This document shows, in pieces, positions 11,385 through 21,602 of a stretch of 64,000 nt of DNA. The notes under the pieces were generated by a model. That model had not been told where the DNA came from. It made no database searches and was given only the letters and a program-made list of their open reading frames with translations. The stretch is from Miscanthus floridulus. Taxonomy: Eukaryota; Streptophyta; Magnoliopsida; Poales; Poaceae. The stretch lies in the NCBI RefSeq assembly GCF_019320115.1, contig NC_089582.1, forward strand, positions 122,785,259 to 122,849,258, given 5' to 3'. The translations under genes and the position numbers were made by a program. How positions within the stretch are numbered: the first letter of the stretch is position 1; the number at the start of each line of letters is the position of its first letter.

Positions 11385-12437
11385 TGTTAGATTTATTATG
11401 GGCTAGACCCATTTATATATCTAATAAATCAATAACTCTATGGGTTGTAATTGTAGGTATTATTATTTGTACCGGATTGAAAGTTAAAAGGACGTTGACT
11501 CAACTTAAATGATTGGAATAGATCCGTCTAATTTAAGAAGTTGAGAAACGGACAAGGGCGTGCCACACGCGCGCGCGTGCCGCCGCCGCCGCCGGCCGGG
11601 CCGGGCCGGGCTCGGGCCGGGGCGTGGCGAGGCAGGCGGGCAGGCGGGCGTGGTGTGTTAATTTTTAGCACCCACTAACTCGACCTGACGCTTGATCTCC
11701 CTGAGTCTCTCGGTCTTCCCGGCGCATGCCTCCGAGGCTTCTCGGCTCCCCTTGCGATTCTTCCAACTCCAGTTAAAAGAGAGAACACATTCTAGAAACA
11801 CTGTTCAGTTGCTCGATGGCTTTCCTCATCTCGTAACTCTGCGCGCACGGACGAGCGAGAGGGCAGGTGCCTTCGAAGCCCTTGTCGTTCGGGACCTTGC
11901 ACGGGGATCGGCAATTAGGTTTTTGGGGAGCGTCTACGCGACTGCCCAAGAGTCTCCGTCTTCGTACATCGTCTTCTTCCCGATCACCGGCGTCTCCTTC
12001 CTCGAGGAAACATTTTCTTCTCCTACAGCATGTCGACTTCGGAATTGCGGACGGGAGGGTATGATCGTTTTATCTTCTCTCAGTTTGTTCCATATGTCCA
12101 GTCTTGCCGTTTTATAAGATGTCTTATGTCTGTTTCTGCCAAATATATGCTCTGCATTTGTGCTTTATTGTTACAGTCATGTTGCTTCATATGTAGCCTT
12201 ATGCTTGTTGCAAATATGAGATGTATATCATGCCAGTTTCTCTCTGTTATGTTTTACGAATCAAGTTCACATGTTTTTTATTTTCATATGTTTCACATGA
12301 TACATGATCTAGCATGTATTTTCACCATGGATATAATCGATATCATGATTTCAATGATTAATATTTCTTTATATGTCATCATGATGCTGTTAAATTATGG
12401 AATTAAAATGACATGGAAATTACCTATTATTCTAACA
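11385..12437 (+). repeat. 3' LTR of the Copia element
   Basis: 1,053 bp. It is longer than the 5' LTR because a GGGCC/GGCGGGCA tract at 11575-11650 is expanded. It ends ATTATTCTAACA, followed by the AAAAC target duplication. Confidence 0.93.
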
Positions 12438-12442
12438 AAAAC

Positions 12443-12984
12443 TAGTGGAAAAAAATATCATGTGAGGAGGCCCAACTCCGTGCTCGCCAGTTGCCCTAGC
12501 GGAGGCACCGCTCGTCTGCACGAGCCTTGGCGGCGGCCAGCAGATCCAAGGGTTGATTCGTCGGCAGTGGCTACAATGGCGGATGGTTTCGACTCTGATA
12601 TGCAGCGACACCTTCACCCCTGTGTCGTGAGTCGTGACCCAAATCACGTCGTCGATCGGACGACAAAGGGCTTTCATTGTGGCTTTTGGAAACAGTATCC
12701 AATCAAAACAAGGAGGAGGTATGATAAAAAAAACAAGGAGGAGGTTGCTAGGATATGTGAACTCACCTAAAATAGTAGGATGCACATGCATGGCTGTGGC
12801 ACAAGTCAAGCAGCGATAATCAGGATCTTGCTAATACTAGTCTATCGGACCTAGTCGCAAGCACATGCACGGCTGTGGCACTAATCAAGGAGCGACAATC
12901 AGGGATCTTGCTAATAGTAGTCTAACAGATCCGTTGTGAAATAATTTTAATTTCCATCTCAATGTATAACGGGTGGTTCATAAA
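12443..12984. other. 5' flank of the FAR1-like locus
   Basis: No recognisable gene. From about 12612 the sequence matches 50868 onward (FAR1 fragment block), including the GTCGTGACCCAAATCACG segment. Before the Copia insertion this joined directly to 5885. Confidence 0.6.
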
Positions 12985-13144
12985 GTTGGGCAAAATTTGA
13001 TTGTTCCTGAGGTTGAAAAATGACTTTCAATTAAGAGGATAAAACTTATGAGATGTACAATACCTATGCTGGTAAGGTTGGATTCAGTATTGGAAAGAGC
13101 AATGCAAAACAACGAGTAGATAAAACTATATATCAGAAACATGT

Positions 13145-13220
13145 AGGTTGTAGTAATCAAGAGCATCGAGATAATGAGTCATAGGTTGTAGTAATCAAGA
13201 GCATCGAGATAATGAGTCAT
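13145..13220 (+). repeat. 38-bp tandem duplication inside the FAR1-like pseudogene
   Basis: The unit AGGTTGTAGTAATC...GAGTCAT occurs at 13145-13182 and again at 13183-13220. The homologous fragment at 51390-51430 has a single unit, so the duplication is specific to this copy. Because 38 is not a multiple of three it breaks the frame. Confidence 0.95.
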
Positions 13221-14642
13221 CACATAGGGATATTACAAGAACAAGTTATACTCGTGTTCAGTTTAGTGTCAACAAAGCGGCCGGGGATTTGAAAAGTGCA
13301 AAAGGTTGTGATTGACACAATCAATATCTTGCTAGTCCAAATAGGTTGCACAACCTGAAGTCCCAGCGTCGTGTTACAGAGCAGACAGACACCTAATTGA
13401 TCAGATAAGGGAAGTCGGGATGAGTCCACCCCAGGTGTATGAGTTCATGAAAGAGTTTTATGGAGGACCTGGCAAAGTTTCATTCACAGAGATGGATAGC
13501 AATAATGAGATCGGGCATGAGCGTGAGAAGTACTTAGAATCTAATGATGCATGATCATTGTTGGATTACCTGAAGAATAAGCAGAAAGATGATCCTATAT
13601 TTTTTTATGCTGCTCAAATAGATGAGGAAGATGACTAGTTAGCTAATTTCTTCTAGGTAGATGGTCAGTCTATTATAGACTATGCATGCTTTGGTGATGT
13701 TGTATCCTTTGACACCACATTTCAGACTAAGTTTGAAAAGCCTTTTGCTCTACTCCTTGGAATAAACCACCACAAGCAAACAATATCTTTTGGGGTTGCA
13801 CTAATACTTAATGAGACTTTTAAATCATTTGCTTGGCTCTTTGAGACCTTTCTAACAGCAATGTTAGGGCAGCATCCCAGCACAATTTTTCACTGATCAA
13901 GACGCGGCCATGGTAGGAGCAATTGCCTACGTATTTAGAAATACAAGCCATTGTCTTTATTTGTGCATATCTATCTTAATGGTGCTAAACATCTAGGGCA
14001 CATAATTAAGAATTATCCTTACACATTCTTACATGATTTTAAGAGATGCGTGTATTATGAAGACAAATCAGGAATTGTTAAATATAACCTTGAGAACAAC
14101 AAATGGATGACAAACCTATATGCTTTGAGGAAAAAGTGGGGGGCTGTATACCGTGACTCTTTTACAACTAATATAACTTCAACTCAAATGAGTGATGGTA
14201 TGAATATTGTCTTCAAGAAAAGATTTCGTAGAAAACTTAGACTTATTGAACTCCTGGTGGAATGTGAGAAGGTTTCCAACAGTCTTCATGAAAATGAGTT
14301 AGATGCATATTTTAATTCACGTCAAAAGGACCCTGTTACTTACATCCCAAAGTTACCTCTATTGAAAACCGCAGTTGAATCATATACAAGAAAGATGTAT
14401 CTGGAGTTTAAGGAAGAATTTAAAGAACATTTTTCATTCTCTTGTAAATTGTTACATACTGATGGGTCAATCTTGTCATATATGGTTACGCATATGCTAT
14501 CAAATCATGGAGCAACAACTGTTTTCAACAGTCCGAATATGTCATTACATGTTCTTGCCGGAAGTATGAATCGATAGGTATGTAGACACATTTTTAATTT
14601 ATATCTGGTACAGGAGGAGGTCCAAATAATGCTGTAGAAAAT

Positions 14643-15953
14643 CAGTAATAAAAAATTGATTTTAGGATAAAATGTCAAATTATTTTGGAGGCGCGCACAC
14701 CTAGCGACCACCTCCGTAAATGGTCAAGGGGTTGCAGGAAATTGCCTGCCTCTGAAAATCATTTACGGAGGCGGGCATCTAAAACGACCGCCTAAGAAAA
14801 TTATCGATTAACGGGGGACGACTGCCTCCGTAATCGATTATCAAAGGCGGTCATCTTAAGACGACCGTCTTTATTAATCGCTGATTTTCAAAGGTGGTTG
14901 TTTTGAGCGTTCGTATCCTAAAATTGGTTGATGGCGCCTCCGTAAATAGTTGCGTCAAAAATTAATTCATTACTTTTTCGTATGAACATGGATGAAGACA
15001 AACTTTATATTAAAATTGTAGCTCTCGACATTATCTACAACTTTGTAGTTAAACTTTTTTTGAATTGAAACTGTTCAGGGTCCCAAAATATTATAGTAAA
15101 TTCACAGATTTTAGAATTTGAAATTTAAAATTATCAAACAATCTCGGATATTGACATGACGATCTATACGAAAGTTATAGTTCTCAATACAATCTACAAC
15201 TTTATAGTTAAAAAATTTGTATTTGATGTCGTTTAAAGTCCCAAATATGTGTTCTAAGTTTACAGAATTTGAAATTCAAAATTTAGAATCCCTAAACGGT
15301 CATGAATGTTCACATAGTTAATACAAAAGTTGTAGTGGCCGATCCGAGCTACATGTGTGCTATTGGTAAGTTTTTTATTTAAAGTCGTTTAGAGTATGAA
15401 ATATGTAAATTCACATATTTTAAGATTCATTTTTTTGAATTTTTCAAACAATGGGCCTGTTCGCTTGGAGAAATTTAGAGGAATCTGAAGGAATTTATGA
15501 GAGCGTAAACAGTGTTTTGATCTGGGAACAGTGAAATCTGGCTGGTTTCCATACCAGCCGAACGCAGCCAATCTCGGATGGAGATACATCATATACCAAA
15601 GTTGTAGTACTTAACAAGATTTAAAACTTTATAATTAAATGTTTTTTTTTCATTTGAGTTCATTTAGTAGCAAAAATATCCAATATAAGATTATGAGAAG
15701 TGGATATAAAACGATAGCTAGCATATTATATAGACAGAAATGTGTGTGCAGTATACAATGGTAATAGAGACAAGTTGTGCTGAAAGTTAGGTCGCGAGTT
15801 CGTAGAGGTGAACGTTTTAAGGCGCGGCGCGAGTTCGTAGAGGTGAACGTTTTAAGGCGTGGCGGGATTAACGAAGGCATTTTGTTGGAGGATGCAATGC
15901 CCGCCTTCGTTAATAAAAAATGACCGCCTCCGAAAATAATTTTAGTAGTAGTG
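14643..15953 (+). mobile_element. Non-autonomous CACTA element, 1.3 kb, TSD AAT
   Basis: The right end is TTTTAGTAGTAGTG (inverse CACTACTACTAAAA). The left end is the decayed form CAGTAATAAAAAATTG. It is flanked by AAT at 14640-14642 and 15954-15956. Subterminal stretches repeat the motif GGAGGCGG / CCGCCTCCG in both orientations near the two ends, as CACTA subterminal repeats do, and the interior has the AAAGTTGTAG...CTACAACTTT-type repeats shared with 20590-21000 and 25770-26030. No transposase is encoded. Removing it rejoins the FAR1-like reading frame, which supports the boundaries. Confidence 0.85.
15453..15569. mobile_element. 117-bp MITE nested in the CACTA element, TSD AAT
   Basis: It starts GGGCCTGTTCGCTTGG and ends CCAGCCGAACGCAGCC (inverted). 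AAT flanks it at 15450-15452 and 15570-15572, and without it the surrounding CACTA repeat reads CAAACAATCTCGGA as at other copies. It is the same broad MITE type as 1920-2074. Confidence 0.9.
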
Positions 15954-16260
15954 AATATAGATGAAAGCGCTGGTCCAAACCATTTGATCTAAATGACTTG
16001 AGCTCATTATTTTTTTTTTCATATTTTATATACTTACAAACAATTGTTACAAACAATTTCATATATATGACACAGGACCTTGATGTTGGTAGCTACACAA
16101 TGCCTAATTTTGCAAATGCTTCAACCATGGCTGCTCCATTCATCCGAGGCGGAGATGCTAATGCTACAATGTCAAACTTTACAAATTGTGTGTATGAACA
16201 ATGTCAAACTCTTACGTGGAGTTCAACAAGAAGCTGCGATGTCCTTATCTGCTAGAAAGT

Positions 16261-16692
16261 TATTAAATTCTGATGAAAATATGTAACTGTGTTGTTAATC
16301 AAGACATCTCATTTTATTTACTCCTTTATTAAATGAGAATTTCTGTTTCGACAGCCTGTTCTCATTTATTAATGCAATGGAACAAATTTATCCTCTGTTG
16401 GCACCACTTTTTGATGACTGGAAATTAAAAACTGATTGTGCGCCGAAATCTGGTGAAACAGTAGCCAAAGCGCCAAAGTTGTGGCTGGGTATTTTATTTA
16501 AAAAAAATGTTGTACACTCACACGATACTTATACAGGTCTCTACCAAGACCACATGCAAACACCACTAGACCAGGTCTGATCTGCCTGGGGTACTCTGAC
16601 GCCTGCATGTATGAACCGAACAAAAAAAATTAATATACACCGGCCAGATAGCTAATTGATCAGGCGGCGGCGGTGACCGGTTAGAGTCCATG
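16261..16692. other. Unassigned interval
   Basis: A short open stretch at 16377-16580 (MEQIYPLLAPLFDDWKLK...) is not recognised and is too short to call. AT-rich otherwise. Confidence 0.4.
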
Positions 16693-17569
16693 TATAAATG
16701 TCTACGTAGCATGATGCACGACGGCCCGGCACGAAGCACGCTATTTTGGTCTGGCCCAAGCACGGCACAGCCCGATGGTCAGTGAGCCCGGGCTGGCCCG
16801 GTCCGGTGGAGCAAGTCGTGCTTGGGCCGCTCCTCAGGCACGTGGGCTGGCACGGCACGGCCCGGTCCACAGAGCGCGACCCGGTAGCGGCCCGGCTAGC
16901 TGACCTGCTAAGCCCTCATCCCCAAACCCTAACTCTCTGTCTCGCTCCCTTTCTCTTCCCCTCCCAGCCTCCCCCCGTGGCCCCGCCCCCTCACGCAGCC
17001 CACTCCCGACCTCCCCACGATACAATGTCGCACGCTCGCACTCGCTCCTCCTCCACTCAGTCCCTCACCTTTGCACCGGCGCCGCGGACGCCCCCTCCCA
17101 TTCCCTCGCGTTGGCCGTCAGGACCGGGACGCCTCCTCCCTCTCCTCGGCTCCTCGCGTGACCTCTCCTCTCCTCGCAGCGCCGACGGCCTCTGCCTCTC
17201 CCTCTCCTCGAGCGATGCCGCTACGGAACCGGCCTAGGCCGCCGCAGGAGCGAGCTCGCTAGCCCCGAGCTCCGCCCGACGCCAGATCCGGTGCCAAGAG
17301 CGAGCTCGTTGGCCCCGAGCTCTGCCCGACGCCAGATCCTCCCCTTCCCCCTCTATCTGGCTGGTCACGCTTCCTCGTGGGCCACGGGCCAGCCTGACAC
17401 GCTAGATTGGCCGTGCTTCTCAGGCCGGGCCGGCCCGAAAAACAGCCCAACAGGCCGTGCCTGGGCCGTATGTCAGGCACGGTGCCCGAGCGGCCTGGCG
17501 TGCCATGCTGGCCCGACCCCCATCAGGCCCGTGCCGTGCCGGACCGGGCCGGCCCGTTGGGCATCTATG
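16693..17569. mobile_element. hAT-like non-autonomous element, 877 bp, 8-bp TSD AGTCCATG
   Basis: Identical 8-bp AGTCCATG flanks at 16685-16692 and 17570-17577 give the hAT signature. The ends are inverted (TATAAATGTCTAC left; CATAGATGCCCAAC on the minus strand from the right) and both continue into GGCCCGGCACG-type GC-rich subterminal repeats. The interior is C/T-rich, resembling a gene leader (CCCTAACTCTCTGTCTCGC), and has a 42-bp direct duplication (17248-17289 and 17298-17339). No transposase. The interior may be captured gene sequence. Confidence 0.85.
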
Positions 17570-17758
17570 AGTCCATGCGACTCGGCAGCCGAGAGCTACG
17601 TGACTCGCGGTGGAACCAACGCTACCCGACGGGAGCGGCGTATGAGGCTAGGAAATTACGGGAGGCACTAGATCCCCCGTCATACTCGTTCCTAGCGCAT
17701 GCGGTCTTTCAGGCCTAGATGCTAGGGAGAATCACCTTTGTCTCAAACCCACCCGATC

Positions 17759-17765
17759 TATATAA
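17759..17765 (+). promoter_or_regulatory. TATA box of the first lipid-transfer-like gene
   Basis: CTATATAATC lies 66-72 bases upstream of the ATG at 17831, a usual plant spacing. This promoter sits about 190 bp after the end of the hAT-like element, so that insertion may border or form part of the regulatory region. Confidence 0.65.
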
Positions 17766-17830
17766 TCCCAGTCCCCACATATATTGCACCGTACCATCAA
17801 ACCCAAGCAGGTCGCCATCCAATCCAAGCC

Positions 17831-19145
17831 ATGGCGCAGTTTAAGTGCCTGTGCGTTTTTCTATTATCTCTCCTGCTTGCCTTCACCTTCACCAACGCCT
17901 ATGAAGAAGCTCCACGGCAGACGCTCCCGCCGATCCCCTGCATCCCGGGCCGGCCACGGCCCCCGTGGCTGCCACCCTGCTCGCCGCCTTCCCCACCGCC
18001 GCCGCAGCCAGCCGAGTGCTACACATCGCTGTCGGGGCTGATGCCGTGCACGGACTTCCTCACCAGCACCGGGGTGCCGCCGGCCCCCTCAAGCGCCTGC
18101 TGCAACGGCCTTAGGTCGCTCGTCACCGACGCGCCCATCTGCCTATGCCACGTCGTCAACGGCGACATCAGCAAGCTCCTGCCTGCGCCCATGATACCGC
18201 GGCGCATGGTGGAGCTCCCCCGCTTGTGCGCCATCATCCCCTTCCCACGTGCCACGCTTCGCCAGTGCATCAGTGAGTTGATCATATATTAAGCAACAAT
18301 TTTCCTTTTGAGTTTTATATATGGCTACATTGTTATATTGATTGATTGAAACAAATATACACGTGTCGATTTAATTTAATTAAACAGGGGGGCCTGTGCC
18401 GCCGATGAACCCTCCACCATCGACTCCACCACCGGCGCCTGAGCCAACCCCATCACCACCGACTCCGCCAGCAGCATCACCACCGGAATCGCCACCGACT
18501 CCGCCAGCAGCATCACCACCGGAACCACCATCAACTCCACCGGAAGCATCACCACCGGAGCCGCCATGGACTCCGCCGGAAGCATCACCACCGGAACCAC
18601 CGTCGACTCCGCCGGAAGCGTCACCACCGGAACCGCCATCGACGCCGCCGGAAGCGTCACCACCGGAACCGCCATCGACCCCGCCGGCATCATCACCACC
18701 GGAACCACCAGCAGCGTCACCACCGGAATCACCGTCAACTCCGCCAGCAGCATCACCACCGGAACCATCACCAGCAGCATCGCCACCGGAACCGTCGTCG
18801 ACTCCACCAGCGGCATCACCGCCGGAATCACCCTCTGTTCCTCCACCAGAATCACCATCGACTCCACCTCCCACACCAGCGGTGGCGCCACCTAACTCCC
18901 CACCCTCGACTCCACCACCAGAATCACCCTCCACCCCACCACCGACGCCAGAAGCTACGCCACCGGAATCACCACCAGAATCACCCTCCACCCCACCGCC
19001 GACGCCAGCAGCCACGCCACCGGAATCACCATCTGATCCACCGCCGACGCCAACAGCTACGCCACCAGAATCACCGTCCGATCCACCGCCGACGCCAGTG
19101 GCTACGCCACCGGAGTCGCCGTCGACTCCATCCCCATCATCTTAA
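17831..19145 (+). CDS. Secreted proline-rich eight-cysteine lipid-transfer/2S-albumin-type protein (gene 1 of pair)
   Basis: Exons 17831-18272 and 18388-19145; intron with GTGAGT donor and AAACAG acceptor, phase 1; product 399 residues. A signal peptide (residues 1 to about 23, hydrophobic LLSLLLAFTF) is followed by a Pro-rich linker. Then comes the eight-cysteine motif of the bifunctional inhibitor/lipid-transfer superfamily: ECY, MPC, the CC pair, CLC, LC and QC between about residues 58 and 146. Family members bind lipids in the cell wall or at the membrane. Exon 2 adds about 250 residues of Ser/Pro/Thr/Glu repeats (PPEASPPEPPSTPPEAS type), a cell-wall hydroxyproline-rich style. No GPI-anchor hydrophobic tail is seen. 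The start is the first ATG after the TATA box, and directly opens the signal peptide. The minus strand is also open over the repeat; that is a codon artefact. Exact ligand and role are unknown. Confidence 0.9.
18402..19140 (+). repeat. Proline-rich coding repeat in exon 2
   Basis: Units of about 33-48 bases encode variants of PPEASPPEPPSTP, PPAASPPESPST and later PPTPAATPPESPSDP. At least two unit types are arranged in blocks, suggesting stepwise expansion. The matching exon of the neighbour gene (22357-22409) lacks the repeat entirely. Confidence 0.9.
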
Positions 19146-19610
19146 TTACGGCCAGTATTTCACAAGTAGTAGTCTAGTCAAATTAGATATGCTTTTTAGG
19201 ATTCTAGCTGATAGGCATCCAGTGTTCCTAGTGTTCACGTAGCATGCATGCAGCACTGCAGCAGTGTGTTAGCTGTAAGTAGTTGCATACCTTGTTTACA
19301 GCGTGCATGTCGATCATAAGTAAGTTTATTAGAAGTATTCTTATAATAATAATATTTAGGAACTGTCATCCATGCAAAATATGCCACGGTACTACTGCCC
19401 AACGTGCACGCTCTATTACATAGACGGATGGCTAGCTGTCCAACCCGCCCTGCTGAGTCCAGCCCTAACCGGCTAACCCAAAGCTAAAATTAGGTCTCCC
19501 ATCCCTGTCCCATGCTGCGCTTTCTACTAGTGGATTCGTCGAAGGAGACGGCGCCGCCGCGCCGACCATGCATTCCGGAGGAGTGGCAACAGGCGGACCA
19601 AGCGAACGGC
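19146..19610 (+). other. 3' region of gene 1 and unassigned sequence
   Basis: Probably 3' UTR to about 19370 (AATAATAATATTT near 19348 is a candidate poly(A) signal region). Beyond that nothing recognised. Confidence 0.4.
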
Positions 19611-19730
19611 GGCATCACCATCCCCCGATCCTATTTTATCGTGTTCATTCAGGCAGCCAGCGATGACCTCCATCACCCTCCTCCCCCGATCCTATTTTAT
19701 CGTGTTCTGGCAGCCAGCGATGACCCTCCA
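19611..19730 (+). repeat. Imperfect tandem duplication of about 60 bp
   Basis: The segment CCCCCGATCCTATTTTATCG...GGCAGCCAGCGATGACC occurs twice in a row, with the second copy slightly shorter. Confidence 0.85.
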
Positions 19731-20246
19731 TCCACGTCCTCGATGGGGTGTCGTTCTCGACAGGCGGCACATGAGGACCGAGGAGGTCCGTTCCTACACG
19801 CCCCCTCCATTGCCAAAGACATCAAACTCCTCTGTCCACCGGGCTCAGTCTCCTCTATGATGCCCACGAAAAAACTCATCTTCATCAGGCAAGTCATCTA
19901 TCTAGGTTAAAAAAAAGAGACAAGTCATCTATCTGCCGAAGATCAAAATCAAACTTGTAGTCCTCATCAGGATCATCAACAAAGCACTTTCTTTTTGGCT
20001 GAAATGTCATCCATCGATGGGGTACCATGATCAGAATCAGAAAAGAACACTGCAATCGAAAGGGATGGCAGGAGATGTGTCATCAGGAATATCAAAACAA
20101 CGTTGGCAAACTTGATCAGAGCCCGTTACTGTATGTATGCCATCCACACATTGGCAACATACTTACACTTGCACAACCTCAATCGAATTTTCACTACTTC
20201 ATAAATTATTTAGGTACATTGGAATAAGCAAATTTGTAATTAATGA

Positions 20247-20549
20247 CTACTGGCATCTCTGGAAACGACGGAATGCAGCAATATTCAGACAAGAGTCTCT
20301 CACACACCGTCAAGTCTTCTTGTTAATGCACAACGATGCAAAGTTGTGGAGGTTACGATTGCCCAAGAAAGACAGGGAGGTAGCAGATGTTTGGTGCCAA
20401 CTTTTGTTGCCTCTATGTAATCAGTAAACAGTTTTGTAAATGATGATGTTGTAATCCTTGAATCTGATGGGCTCATTGAGCCTAGATCAATGAAATAAAT
20501 CCAAGCAGGTGGGGAGCCTCTCCCCCCGTTGACAGTCAAAAAAAAAAAA
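20247..20549 (+). mobile_element. 5'-truncated LINE, with poly(A) tail and TSD
   Basis: It encodes the end of a LINE reverse-transcriptase protein (YWHLWKRRNAAIFRQ ... DREVADVWC...), stop at 20425-20427, then a 3' UTR and A12 at 20538-20549. Flanked by TTGTAATTAATGA (20234-20246) and TTGTAATTGATGA (20550-20562), one mismatch. The 5' truncation, tail and 13-bp duplication are the hallmarks of L1-type target-primed insertion. About 300 bp remain of a normal 5-6 kb element. Confidence 0.9.
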
Positions 20550-20589
20550 TTGTAATTGATGAGAACAAATGTGGTTTGCATGCAAGGAA

Positions 20590-21103
20590 ATTTTTCTAAA
20601 GAAGTCTGATGAAAACAAATGTTTTATCAAATTTGTATATCTTGACGAGATCTATAACTTTGTAGTTGATGACTTTTCATTTGAAATAATTTATGGTCCC
20701 AAAAATCTATTTGAAGTTCTCATAGTTTGAAATTCATTTTTTTTTAAATGTTCAAATCACCAGAAACAAAGTTGTAGATATGGATGAGATGTGAAAGTTT
20801 CAATTGACAACTCTTTTATTAGAAATCATTTAGGGTCCCAAAATTATGTTTGAAGTTCTAACATTTTGAAATCCAAATTTTGCAAACGACCTCGGACGAA
20901 AAAATGAAGCAAAGTTGTAGATGTAGATGAGATCTACAACTTTGTAGTAGATAACTTTTTTATTAGGAATCATTTATGGTCCCAAGTTTATAATTGAAGT
21001 TCTTACTTTTTTATTAAATTCAAATTTTGCAAACAATCTCAATGGAAAAATTAGCACTAACAAAGTTGTAAATCTCAACGATAATAGTGTTTCTGTAGCA
21101 GTG
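20590..21103 (+). mobile_element. CACTA-like right terminal region
   Basis: Repeats of the AAAGTTGTAGAT...GAGATCTACAACTTTGTAG type run through 20640-21075, and the block ends TTTCTGTAGCAGTG at 21103, an inverse CACTG terminus. I could not find a matching CACTG left end, so it may be truncated or lie beyond the LINE in decayed form. Confidence 0.6.
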
Positions 21104-21532
21104 AAACAACGTCGAGTTACATAAACGGATCGGAGGGGGGAGAAGCCATATACTAGAATGACACAACTCGTCTAGGAACACGCGTTTTATGTGCAAGAGA
21201 CGAGAAAATTGGCATACGTAACGTTATTGTTGTTCATGGGACTGCTACAAAACCGTCTAACACGATTTTAATCAATAAATATATACTAATAATGTATATC
21301 CATGGGACTTGTATATCCTTATGTGTGGCATTGTTGTTGTTGTGAGTCAAAAAGATGCTGAGATATACGGATATATATATATACTATACGCGCCTATACA
21401 AATACAACAAACAGGATATACGTACAGTATACAGCTTAAACTCGAGATAAATTGCTCGTACGCAGAGGGATCTCTAATCTAAAATTTTAAGTTCTAGATC
21501 TGCTGCAGCTGCTTATACCGTTTAGATTCTCC
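21104..21532. other. Upstream region of lipid-transfer-like gene 2
   Basis: AT-rich DNA without coding content; it contains a short ATAT tract near 21370. Presumed promoter region. Confidence 0.5.
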
Positions 21533-21541
21533 CTATAAATA
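21533..21541 (+). promoter_or_regulatory. TATA box of the second lipid-transfer-like gene
   Basis: CTATAAATA lies about 62-70 bases upstream of the ATG at 21603. Transcription would be expected to start near 21565. Confidence 0.75.
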
Positions 21542-21602
21542 AACCCCTCCGCGCGTCGTTCATCATACCCAACAACACGCGAAACAAAACCTAGCTTGGA
21601 AG

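Larger units (their letters stand above)
5886..12437 (+). mobile_element. Full-length Copia LTR retrotransposon
   Basis: It is bounded by LTRs 5886-6902 and 11385-12437, each starting TG and ending CA, and by the perfect 5-bp duplication AAAAC at 5881-5885 and 12438-12442. The order gag-PR-IN-RT-RNaseH between the LTRs makes it Copia. The sequence just after the 5' LTR is damaged: a primer-binding-like TATCAGAG is fused at about 6936 to the middle of the gag start region, so the gag start codon is missing. The polypurine-like stretch AGTTTAGTGGGGAT precedes the 3' LTR. Multiple stops and one frameshift make it non-autonomous now. Confidence 0.95.
12985..16260 (+). pseudogene. FAR1/FHY3-like (MULE-type transposase) pseudogene, split by a CACTA element
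   Basis: FAR1/FHY3 proteins derive from Mutator-like transposases: an N-terminal WRKY-GCM1-type zinc DNA-binding domain, a DDE transposase domain and a SWIM zinc finger. Here the N-terminal domain is visible at 13050-13345 (YEMYNTYAGKVGFSI, KTIYQKHVGCSNQ). The transposase follows at 13430-14500: EFMKEFYGG, then YACFGDVVSFDTTF with the first acidic residue, then TDQDAAM, then HIYLNGAKHLGHII. The SWIM remnant CSCRKYESIG lies just before 14577 in a shifted frame. Lesions include a 38-bp duplication (13145-13220), in-frame stops near 13550, 13637 and 13654, a frameshift near 13890, and the CACTA insert 14643-15953. After the insert KRWSKPFDLNDL continues the protein (the family has an ILKRW block here). 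Residual similarity beyond 16060 is unclear. Confidence 0.85.

Noticed and set aside
18380..19015. Long Gly/Asp/Val-rich open frames on the minus strand, and a Thr/Ser-rich one on plus, over the proline repeat
   Set aside because: They mirror the repetitive coding sequence of gene 1 exon 2. Codon repeats keep alternative frames open and no independent signals support them.
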